This document shows positions 55,701-64,000 of a stretch of DNA of 64,000 bases, piece after piece. A program made the translations under genes and the position numbers. Each line of letters starts with the position of its first letter. Within the stretch, counting starts at the first letter, position 1. This DNA comes from Ramlibacter montanisoli (GTDB taxonomy: Bacteria; Pseudomonadota; Gammaproteobacteria; Burkholderiales; Burkholderiaceae_C). The stretch lies in contig NZ_JABFCS010000001.1 of NCBI RefSeq assembly GCF_013087525.1, positions 1,612,001 to 1,676,000 on the forward strand. Reading direction: 5' to 3'. The notes beneath the pieces were generated by a model. That model had not been told where the DNA came from, searched no databases, and saw only the letters and a program-made list of their open reading frames with translations.

Positions 55701-58700
55701 CGAAGCCTTGCTGTTGGCCGCGTTGCGGTTGTCCTTGACCTGCTTGTTGACGCCGCCCTCGGTCGCATCCGGCGAGCCCTCGGCGGGCTCCTCGTCATCG
55801 CCGCCGGCCACGCTGGCCTTGGCATTGCTGGAGGTGGACGACACGCTGCGGCCGTTGAAGGCGACCAGCCCGCCCGCGCTCAGGTTGCGGGCGGTGCTGG
55901 CTTCGGCGAAGTCGGAGCCGATGCTCAGGGCCAGCGAGATGCCGACGCCAGTGTCGCCCGACTCGGTGTCGCCCTCGGCCTTGGTCTCGACGGAACCGAT
56001 GTGCCGCGCCTTGACGTCGAGGTCGTCGCCGACGGTGGTCGTGGCCGCGATCAGCGGATCCAGGCTTCCCAGCTTCGCGATGGTCTCGTTGCTGGAGACC
56101 GTGACCGCGATCACCGGCGTGACGGCCGTTTCGCCCGCCGACCCGCCTTCGGCGGTGGTGGTCATGTCGTTGCGGGACGTGGCTTCCAGCGTCACGTCGT
56201 TCGCCCCGCTGAGCGTGGCGTCGACACCGAGCAAGGCATCCGTGTCGGTCTCGCCGACGTTGATGGCGATCGAGGCGCCCACGCCGATGCTGCCGCCGCC
56301 GGACTGCTTTCCCGTGGCCTTGGCGCTGTTGGTCACGCTGTTGCCGGCATTCAGCTCACGTTGCCTGCAGCGTTCAGCGTGACGGTCGCGCCGTCCGCGA
56401 TCCTGGCCGCGCTGCGGCTCAGGCCCACGTTGATGGCCAGCGCGCCGGCCACGCCGGTGTCCGCGCCGCTGGAGCCGGAAGTGGCCTCCGCGCTGAAGGC
56501 ATGCAGCTGGTTGCCGCCCGCCATCGGGACGCTGGCGTGCAGCACCAGGCCGTCGGCCGTGATCGTGCTGTCGCCCAGCAGCGCTTCGTTGGTCACCGTC
56601 CCCACGTTGACCGCGACGGCGATGCCCACGCCGGTGCCGGTCGGGCCGCCGCCCGCTTCGAAGCCGTGCACGCTGCCGGTCGCGGCGGTGTCGCCGATGG
56701 CGACCAGGCCGTCGGTGCCGCTGCCCTCCGCATGCGCCTTGGTGTCGAACAGCTTGGCTTCGTTGCCGTCCATGCGCACGTAATACGCCTTGCCATCCTC
56801 CAGGCCGTCGACGAGGGTGCCGCCGGGATCCTTGCGGTAGATGACCTTGTCACCGGTGCTGAAGCCGTGGCCGGCGCCCAGGTCGATGCTGTCGTTCTCG
56901 GCATCGACGATGCCGCTGGTGGTGGGATTGAATTCCACCGTGCGGGCCATGACCGTGCTGGCGTCCGCGACCGCCTCGGAGTCCGAGTTGTTCTCGGACT
57001 TCAGGGTCAGCACGCCGTCGCTGCCGACCGTGCCGGTCGCCACCGTCAGGTTGTTGTCGATGCGGGCGCGCGCCGTGGACGACTGGATGCCCACGGAGAT
57101 CGCGCCGGCCACCTGCACCTTGTCGCCGCCCGCGCCCTCGGCCGACGCACCGCTGGTGCTCGGCGTGGCGGAGTCGCCGCCTTCGGCGGAGGCGCGGTTC
57201 GACGCGAGGTCGCGGTTGTCCGCCACCTGCTTGTTCACGCCGCCCTGGCTCTCCTCGGGCGAGCCTTCGGCGGGTTCGTCGGCGGAATCGCCGCCGGCCA
57301 CGCTGGCCTTGGACTTCGCGCTGTTGGACGAAACGTTGCGCGCCGTCAGCGTCGCGAGGCCGCCCGCGTTCAGGTCGCGCGAGAGGGCGACCAGCGCCAT
57401 GTCGGTGCCGATGCTCAGGGCCAGCGAAACGCCGACGCCCGTGTCGCCCGAGGTCGTGTCGCCTTCGGCGGAGGTCTTCACCGATCCCTGGTGGTCGGCG
57501 GTGGCCAGGAGGTCGTCTCCCAGCGTCATCGTGCCGAGCAGCGACTCGGCCTTCAGCAGCGTCTGGGTCTCGTTGTTGGAGACGCTGATCGCGACCACCG
57601 GCGTCACGGCGGTGTCGCCCGCCGCGCCGCCCTCGGCCCTGGTATCCATGTCGTTGCGCGAACCGGCCGCCAGCGTGAGGTCGCCGGCGCCGGTGAGGTT
57701 GGCATTGGTGCCCAGGAGCGCGTTGGTGTCGGTCTCGCCGATGTTCAGGGCGAAGTTGCCGCCCACGCCCACGTCCGGGCTGCCTTCCTGCTTGCCGGTG
57801 GCCTTGACTTCGCTGCGGATGAAGTTCTCGGCCTTCACCTGCACGGCGCCGGAACCGGTGATGGCCACCACCGTGCCGTCGCGGATCGCCGCGCTGGTGT
57901 CGCTGATCACCACGCCGATGGCGAGCGCACCGGCCACGCCGGTGTCGCCGCTGCTGGCACCGGCCACGGCGGAGACGGCGAAGCGGTTCAGTTTCGCCGC
58001 GCCGACTAGGCTGTGGCCGTCGGCGCTGGCACCGGCGCTCGAAAGGCTCACCAGGCCGGTGGCGCCGCCCGCCACTGCATGCTCCTTGGTGTCGTAGAGC
58101 TTGATCTTGCCGTCCGACTGCAGCGCGACGAAGTAATGGGCGTCGTCGTCGAGGCCGCCGATCTCGCTGGCGGCCAGGCCTTCGTGCTGGTAGACGACCT
58201 CGTCGCCGGTGCGGAAACCGTGCGCGCCGTCCGCGAGCGTGATCGCATCGCTGGCCACGGCGGCGGGCAGGAAGTCGAAACTGCGCGTGCCCGTCAGCGC
58301 CTGCACGTCGAGCGCACCGGCACTCACGCCGCTGCCGTCCACGTAGGCATGGTTGTCCAGCACGTCCACGCCGATCGCGACCGCGATGCCCACGCCCGTG
58401 GCGTCGTCCGCGGTGCTGCTGCCGTCGGCGCTGGTCTTCGCGTCGGTGGCGGCGGTGGAGGAGATGTCCAGCAAACCGGTGGAGGCGACGTGGCCGCTGG
58501 TGTCCACCGAGGCTTCGCTGTCCGCCAGCACCGTGCCGACCGCGACGGCTCCCGCGAACGTCACGCTGCCGCCCGCGGTGGACGCATCGTTGTTCGCCAG
58601 CGCGTCCTGCGAAGCCGTGGCGCCGTCGGAGTTGCTGCTGTCGGTGGCGCCGTCCTCGCTGGCCTTGGCCAGCACCGTCACCGTGGTCTGCGAACTGGCG

Positions 58701-59917
58701 TTCACCGAGACGCTGGCCGCGTCGACGGTGGCGCTGCCGCCGATGGCGGCGCGCGTGCCGGTATCCACCCAGGCCAGTGCCAGGCTGGCGCCGGCCCCGG
58801 CCAGCGTGCCGTCGGCCAGCGCCGAGGCCGTGACGACGTTGTCGGCGGACAGGTCGAAGGCGCCGGTGACGTCGATGTCGGCCGAGCCGCCGACATGCGA
58901 GTCGGCGTCGCTGAACAGGATCAACACCGCCACCGCGGCGTCGGCGTCGCCGTCGTTCTGGGACGCGATGCCCGCGAGCGAGGCCACCGCGGACACGTCG
59001 GACAGGGACGACACCGTCAGGGCGCCCGTGGCCGTGATGTCGCCGGTGGCACCGATGTTCACCTCCGCCGCGGAATTGGCGTAGATGAAGGCGAGCTGCA
59101 GGCTGCCCAGGCCCAGGCCGCCGTTGTCGATGGCTATGCTCGCCGAGGACGTGAGCTTGACGTCATGCGCGCTCAGCACGCCCAGGATGTCGATCTCCGC
59201 ATCGACGTCGGCGTAGAAATCGAAGTCGAAGTCGTTGCTGGGGTCGCCCGCGACGATGGCCGCCAGCGCCTCCTCCTCCGGGGTGAGCAGGTCGTTGGCG
59301 AAACCGGTGCTCGCCTGCGTGACGCTCAACGCCAGGTCGTGCCCGCCCGTCAACGTCACGGAGGCGGTGGATGCGACCTCGATGTCGGCATTGGAGCTGA
59401 CCGTGAAGTCGAATCCCAGGGAAGCGGTCCCCGAGAGGATTACCTTGTCCTTGAAGAAGTCCTGCCCGCCGCCGGCGAAGTTGATGGTGAGCGCATCGCC
59501 GGTGGGGTTCAGCAGGGCGAGGCTCGCCGTGTCGATGGTCAGCGTGTCGCTGAACATCCCCGGCAGCACCGCGCGGCTGACGTTGATCGTGTTCTCGGTG
59601 GCCGCGATGGCCGCGGAGAACACCTGGTTGGCGGTGCCCGTCTGGGTCAGGCGCACCTGCAGCCCGCCGTCGTCGACGACGCCGAGCGTGAGGTTGGTGA
59701 CCAGGACATCGCCCGCGTTCGGCGCGTCGGGATAGTTGACGTTGGCGGACAGCAGCAGCCGCGGCTCGATGGCCTCCAGGGCGAAGTCGCTGCGCCGCGG
59801 GCGGCGGCGCGACGTGCGGGACGGGCCTTCAGGCTGGACGGATCCGAATGCGCCGCGGATCTGCGTGGCGATCCAGGAACGCGCGAATGCTTCGCGCACC
59901 GAACGAATCGATTGCAT
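31755..59917 (-). CDS. Giant (about 9,389-residue) LEPR-XLL-type surface/exported repeat protein (seven frameshifts)
   Basis: One gene occupies 28,163 bases. The frame breaks seven times (near 56354, 54861, 53299, 52588, 50487, 44599 and 41494), always by one missing base and several times in a C/G run. Adding seven bases gives exactly 9,390 codons. Order of parts: Arg-rich N-terminus with IEPRLLLSA (50-58) and no signal peptide; Gly/Ala-rich FHA/beta-helix-like repeats of the AVSVVNxxTxAxIG type; eight hook-like GDxVxY...YYVR modules; Calx-beta-like modules; RTX-type repeats; two LamG-like domains; a terminal HELGHAAGADH. I saw no cysteine in the in-frame reading. It heads the export operon. 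It is probably secreted or displayed on the surface and used for adhesion or biofilm; this is inferred. Confidence 0.85.
32088..32120 (-). other. Metzincin-type zinc motif HExxHxxGxxH in the giant protein's C-terminus
   Basis: The codons read HELGHAAGADH, a complete metzincin/matrixin zinc-binding motif, followed by TAAGLMAE with a methionine at a plausible Met-turn position. Upstream residues GHGWFVDRTPGDDREY belong to the same domain. It suggests a metalloprotease fold, perhaps for self-cleavage or for release from the surface. The domain might also be an inactive relative. Confidence 0.75.
32490..33590 (-). repeat. Two LamG/concanavalin-like domains in the giant protein
   Basis: Two related domains of about 180 residues follow each other. 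Matching parts are YFEVQATMTADKP/LLEFSATLNTSGQ, NDFKFAGIDVSTNKLVIGHR/QDYKFVLADAAADRILIGHR, and GSFDNIAVKV/ASFDKVTLKT. The pattern is that of jelly-roll sugar-binding domains, which would suit binding of a polysaccharide. Confidence 0.65.
33870..36430 (-). repeat. RTX-type glycine/aspartate repeat region of the giant protein
   Basis: About 850 residues contain many GGxGxDxx nonapeptide-like repeats (GGAGNDTIRG, GGSGNDTISGE, GGWGNDLLNAD). They are punctuated by a recurring GDHGRI/GDHGVI/GDNGNI phrase that occurs at least six times. RTX repeats bind calcium and fold outside the cell, which supports secretion of the protein by a route that keeps it unfolded in the cytoplasm. Confidence 0.8.
37125..38090 (-). 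repeat. Calx-beta-like modules of the giant protein
   Basis: Three modules of about 100 residues share the pattern DSYTIRLxxxPxxxVxVxV ... FxxxNWxxPxxVxVxAVDD ... GxxxHxxx. They run just before the RTX region. Calx-beta folds often occur in extracellular adhesion proteins. Confidence 0.65.
41025..45010 (-). repeat. Recurring aromatic motif (Y-x-Y-x-G ... L-x-x-E-N-F-x-x-T-x-R-W) in the giant protein
   Basis: Four short related segments occur: VGNFYQFIPVSQF to ENFANTARWRPL (44940-45030), TVYVPKFTG to DYGDTNFWEP (42840-42930), YATYRFIGT to ENFGDTSRWEHI (41200-41300) and LYQYLGSSG to EVFGNESRWDKV (41025-41130). They share an aromatic strand, a gap and a (D/N)xxxW end. They look like a small repeated module, perhaps carbohydrate-binding, at the centre of the protein. 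Confidence 0.5.
41715..58245 (-). repeat. Eight copies of the GDxVxY-GLxxGxxYYVR module in the giant protein
   Basis: A module of about 80 residues recurs at roughly 58085-58245, 56735-56890, 53940-54065, 53650-53760, 50280-50415, 50060-50200, 48655-48785 and 41715-41850. The shared pattern is HGxxTGDxVxYxxG, then GLxDGxxYYVR, then (V/A)xLYDTxxxA, then a return to H(x)F/L. The copies differ enough not to be recent duplicates. I do not know a named domain that matches it. Confidence 0.65.
52600..57850 (-). repeat. Tandem large repeat units (about 1.2-1.8 kb) in the N-terminal third of the giant protein
   Basis: Landmarks recur in order. The phrase SVGVGxxxALNIGETDTxALLG appears near 57800, 56330 and 55120, and in a weaker form near 53290. 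The phrase EGSPEExxGGVNKQVxDNR appears near 57235 and 55745, with a weaker form near 54545. Spacings are about 1.47 and 1.2 kb, then a longer, more diverged unit. This is duplication of a roughly 400-500-residue block. Confidence 0.7.
59744..59785 (-). other. LEPR-XLL-type N-terminal motif of the giant protein
   Basis: Residues 45-58 read FALEAIEPRLLLSA. The core EPRLLLSA matches the LEPR-XLL signature seen near the start of very long surface proteins. It follows about 40 residues rich in arginine (RTSRRRPRR) that lack a hydrophobic stretch, so it is not a Sec or Tat signal. It may be the export or recognition signal. Confidence 0.75.
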
Positions 59918-60266
59918 GGCACCCCTCAGACGGGTCGCCGGACCCGCCGAGTCTCTTGTTGATCGTCGAATCTCCCCGGCGCTGGAGTAGTTATGGGGTG
60001 CCGGATATTCGGTCGTAAAGTGTCGATGACTGGTCGACGGGAAGATTTATAGGGCAAGCACTTAAGGCTGCCTATCGCGTGCAGGGGGCACATACAACCG
60101 CGTGTTACCAGCTGCCTGTGTGCAAATACATCTCCGACACACCGTGAAAAGGCGCAGCCACGCTGGGGCAAAGGCGATGGAACGGGCCGCAACAGTCGCA
60201 CGCATCTCGTAAATTAAAGAAACAAAACGACACAAACACGGTAACAATGATCCATATGGACGGTAC
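59918..60266. promoter_or_regulatory. Divergent upstream region of the giant-protein operon
   Basis: These 349 bases contain no supportable gene and are clearly more AT-rich than their surroundings, particularly 60205-60260. They must carry the promoter of the leftward giant-protein operon and of the rightward gene at 60267. A TATAAAT on the minus strand (60045-60051) could be a -10 element, but no matching -35 was found. A GGGGT just upstream of the ATG at 59917 may be the ribosome-binding site. Confidence 0.5.
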
Positions 60267-61112
60267 GTGACGCAATCCGCACCCTCTCCGGAAAACCGAC
60301 GCAATGACTTGACGGCGTGGAACGATTTGTTGCAACGCGTGGGCGCCGAGGGCTGGCCGCACGGACGCGAGCAGTCGTTCAAGATGGTCCAGGGAGGCCT
60401 GCTGCGGGATCGCCTGCTCCTGGGGGTGCAGCGCAGCACGATCCAACCTTCGCACTTGTGGACGCTGGCAGGCGAGCTCGGGATGCCGCCTGCGGGCCAG
60501 GAACTGCTCGCGCAGCACTGGGAGCGCGCCAACGCGGTGTTCCTCGCCACCGAGGAGAGCGACGCGGCGCGCATGTACAAGGTGTATCTGGAGTTCTGGG
60601 ACGAGGCGCGGCGCGCGGTGCGCAGCGGCGCCCGCTGCGCGCAACTGCTGCACCTGGGCGTGAAGTGGAGCAGCGCACGTCCCGGCCACCACGAGGAGGC
60701 CCGCTACATGGTGCACCCGCTGCTCGGGCTGCGCGACATCCAGCGCCGCATGGCGGACGGCTACCCTGCGCAGTCGCCCGGCGCCGGCCTCGAACTCGCG
60801 CGCGCGATCGTGCGCAGGGCGGCGATGCGCAGTCCGCAGGCCGCATTCCTGTACCTCGAAGCCAGCGAAGCGGGCAATCCCCGCCGTTCGTTCGACATCA
60901 ACCTGTACAAGTCAGGGTTGCGGGTGGGCGAGGTCGCCGCGGAACTGCGTTCGCTCGCGCAGCACTTCGGGATCGCGGCCGGGGACATTGAGGAACAGTT
61001 GCAGCAGCTCGGCGAACTGGCCCTCGGCCACATCTCGGGCGGGTGCGACCGGCGCGGGGCCGAGTTCCTGAGTGTCTATGCGGAGATTGCACCCCTGCCC
61101 GATGCGGCATGA
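60267..61112 (+). CDS. Hypothetical protein divergent from the giant-protein operon
   Basis: The 281-residue product starts at a GTG and has no signal peptide or membrane helix. It contains RMYKVYLEFWDEARRAV, LHLGVKWSSARPGHHEEARYMVHPLLG and FLYLEASEAGNPRRSFDINLYKSGLRVGEVAAEL, and ends HISGGCDRRGAEFLSVYAEIAP. I do not recognise it. The well-defined composition and lack of stops over 280 codons support a real protein. It shares the upstream region of the giant-protein operon, so it could be a regulator or a partner of that system; nothing shows which. It ends 13 bases before tRNA-Pro. Confidence 0.65.
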   Translation: MTQSAPSPENRRNDLTAWNDLLQRVGAEGWPHGREQSFKMVQGGLLRDRLLLGVQRSTIQPSHLWTLAGELGMPPAGQELLAQHWERANAVFLATEESDAARMYKVYLEFWDEARRAVRSGARCAQLLHLGVKWSSARPGHHEEARYMVHPLLGLRDIQRRMADGYPAQSPGAGLELARAIVRRAAMRSPQAAFLYLEASEAGNPRRSFDINLYKSGLRVGEVAAELRSLAQHFGIAAGDIEEQLQQLGELALGHISGGCDRRGAEFLSVYAEIAPLPDAA

Positions 61113-61125
61113 GTACGAAAGGCTT

Positions 61126-61202
<77 letters not shown>

Positions 61203-61380
61203 AAGTGCGCCATTCTACGTGGCGCCTGCCGGCGGGCCCCGGCGACCGTTGACCGGTGGCGCGTTGCGCCTCCACGTCAATCTACGGGCCGCGAATTTGT
61301 CCTGGATCAAATCCCTGCTACCTTTCCCTCCGCTTACGCATGCTTACAAGCGGCGGGGCAGACATAAGAGAGGGGGTTTC

Positions 61381-62947
61381 GTGAAGATCCAATGGACCAT
61401 CGGCCGCAAGTTGTTCGGCCTGAGCGTTGTTGCACTGGCCTTCCTGGCCATCGTCGGAGGCACGGGCTGGCTCGCCGCCGCCAGCCAGCTGTCCACCACG
61501 TCGGAGCACCTGCTCGAAGCGCAGGAGGCTATCCGCCTGCAGATGGAAGCCGACATGGCGCACGACGCGGTGCGTGCGGATGTCTACGGCGCCCTGCTCG
61601 CCGGCCAGAAGGGGAGATCGACAGGGCCGCGGCGAACACCAAGGAGCTGGAGGAGCACGGCCGCGAGCTGGTGGACTCCCTGCAGAAGCTGGACCGCATG
61701 AACCTCGATGCCGCCACGCGGCAGGCGCTGGCGAACGTTCGGCCCCGCCTGAACCAGTACCTCGCGCAGGCGCGCAGCCTGGCCGGCGACGCGATGAAGG
61801 ATTCCGTGAACTCCGGCGACCGGGTGCTGGCCTTCTCGGACTCCTTCCAGGCGCTGGAAAAGGAGATGGAGGCCTTGACGTCCCTCATCACCACCCGCTC
61901 GCAGAAGGCGCAGGCGGAAAGCGCCGCGGCGTCGAGCCGCGCGCAGGTGTCGATCGCCATCGCCCTGGCCCTGTCCGCGGCCGTCCTGCTGCAACCAGCC
62001 TCCTCATGAGCCGCAGCATCGTCGCGCGCGTGCGCCGGGCGGTGCAGATCGCCGAGACGGTGGCGACCGGCGACCTCAGCTCCCGGATCGAGGTGCAAGG
62101 CTCCGACGAAGCGGCGCAGCTGCTGCAGGCGCTCGCCAGCATGAACGGCAGCCTGGTGCAGCTGGTGGGCACGGTGCGCCAGGCCACCGACAACATCGCC
62201 GCGGGCAGCGTTCAGATCGCCAGCGGCAACCAGGACCTGAGCCAGCGGACCGAGGAACAGGCCAGCAACCTGCAGCAGACCGCTGCGTCCATGGAGCAGA
62301 TCACCGCCGGCGTGCGCGCCAACGCGGACACCACGCGCGCGGCCAGCGAGATGGCGAGCACCGCCAGCCGTTCGGCCGGTGCCAGCGGGGAGGCCATGCA
62401 GAAGCTGGTGGGCACCATGTCGCTGGTAACCGCCTCCAGCAAGCGCATCACGGACATCATCGGCGTGATCGACGGCATCGCCTTCCAGACCAACATCCTG
62501 GCGCTGAATGCGGCGGTGGAAGCGGCGCGTGCGGGCGACCAGGGACGCGGCTTCGCCGTCGTGGCCACAGAGGTGCGCACGCTCGCCCAGCGCAGCGCGG
62601 CAGCCGCCAAGGAGATCAAGGCCCTGATCGAGGAAAGCGTGGGCCAGGTCACCGCCGGCGAGCGCGAGGCGCAGCTGGCCGGTGAAAGCATGGCGCAGGT
62701 GGTGCGCCAGGTGCAGCAGGTCACCACCCTGCTCTCGGAGATCAGCACCGCCACCACCGAGCAGCACAAGGGCATCTCCGAAGTGAGCGCGGCGGTGACG
62801 CAGATCGATCGCGTCACCCAGAGCAATGCGTCGCTGGTGGAGGAGGCCGCCGCGGCGGCCGAAAGCCTGAACCAGCAGGCCTCCCGGCTGGTCCAGGCGG
62901 TGTCGCTGTTCCGCACCAGCGAGCAACGGGAGTTGCTGCCGGCCTGA
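61381..62947 (+). CDS. Methyl-accepting chemotaxis protein (two frameshifts)
   Basis: This is a Tsr/Tar-like receptor signalling to CheA/CheW. After repair of two one-base losses (near 61610 and 61990) it has 522 residues. It has a first membrane helix ([21 protein letters not shown]), a periplasmic four-helix-type sensor ([30 protein letters not shown]), a second helix ([15 protein letters not shown]) and a HAMP domain ([30 protein letters not shown]). The signalling domain carries the hairpin tip [37 protein letters not shown]. The GTG start follows GAGGGGG. The sensed ligand is unknown. It stands alone next to tRNA-Pro. Confidence 0.88.
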
Positions 62948-62953
62948 CCGGGG

Positions 62954-64000
<1,047 letters not shown>

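Noticed and set aside
31755-59917. The giant gene as several separate genes or a pseudogene.
   Set aside because: All breaks are one-base shifts in the same direction, the residues on both sides join smoothly, and adding seven bases gives a whole number of codons. The internal starts have no consistent ribosome-binding sites.
32000-60000. CRISPR array suspected from the many regular repeats.
   Set aside because: The repeats are protein-coding, diverged and of variable length; there are no identical 25-40-base repeats with unique spacers and no cas genes.

Overview
The window is high-GC DNA from a betaproteobacterium, most likely a member of the Burkholderiales/Comamonadaceae (Ramlibacter- or Variovorax-like). 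This is inferred from the gene order exbB-exbD-lpxK-Trm112-kdsB-adk next to a divergent xseA, from lexA carrying CTGT-N8-ACAG boxes, from rdgC, and from a boxB gene for aerobic benzoyl-CoA degradation. No database was searched, so the genus is a guess.

Left part (1-21.6 kb) is ordinary chromosome. It holds a partial xseA, then an envelope operon (ExbB/ExbD energisers, lipid A kinase LpxK, a Trm112-like protein, KdsB) and adk. Next come two small envelope genes, an asparaginase, SOS-regulated lexA, a DUF1993 gene, a 2-hydroxyacid dehydrogenase and an MFS carrier. A FimV-like membrane protein follows, then a CoA-catabolic block (3-hydroxyacyl-CoA dehydrogenase, enoyl-CoA hydratase, Crp/Fnr regulator, phosphotransferase, acyl-CoA dehydrogenase). 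The part ends with a GST, a DHA2-type MFS exporter, rdgC and a tRNA-Arg.

Middle part (21.6-61.2 kb) lies between tRNA-Arg(UCU) and tRNA-Pro(UGG) and is the remarkable region. A single 28-kb minus-strand gene (31755-59917) reads, after repair of seven one-base deletions, as a 9,389-residue protein. I saw no cysteine in it. Its N-terminus is Arg-rich with an IEPRLLLSA (LEPR-XLL-type) motif and no Sec signal peptide. It then has thousands of residues of FHA/beta-helix-like repeats, Calx-beta-like modules, RTX-type repeats and LamG-like domains, and ends with a metzincin-type HExxHxxGxxH motif. Directly downstream on the same strand follow a SapC-family protein, a GAF-HlyD membrane fusion protein, a PqqD-M50-HlyD fusion, a short SecA paralogue, a periplasmic adaptor, a SAM methyltransferase and a UPF0489-like/TPR protein. 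Most of these genes overlap or abut. No ABC transporter, SecYEG or TolC is present. I propose this as a dedicated and possibly undescribed export, processing and surface-display system for the giant protein. A divergent gene of unknown function (60267-61112) shares its upstream region.

Right end (61.3-64 kb) holds a methyl-accepting chemotaxis protein and the C-terminal part of boxB.

Quality note: about 27 reading-frame breaks occur across the window, including in essential genes such as lpxK. Most are consistent with single missing bases, several in short C/G runs, so they look like assembly errors. I give whole genes across the breaks.
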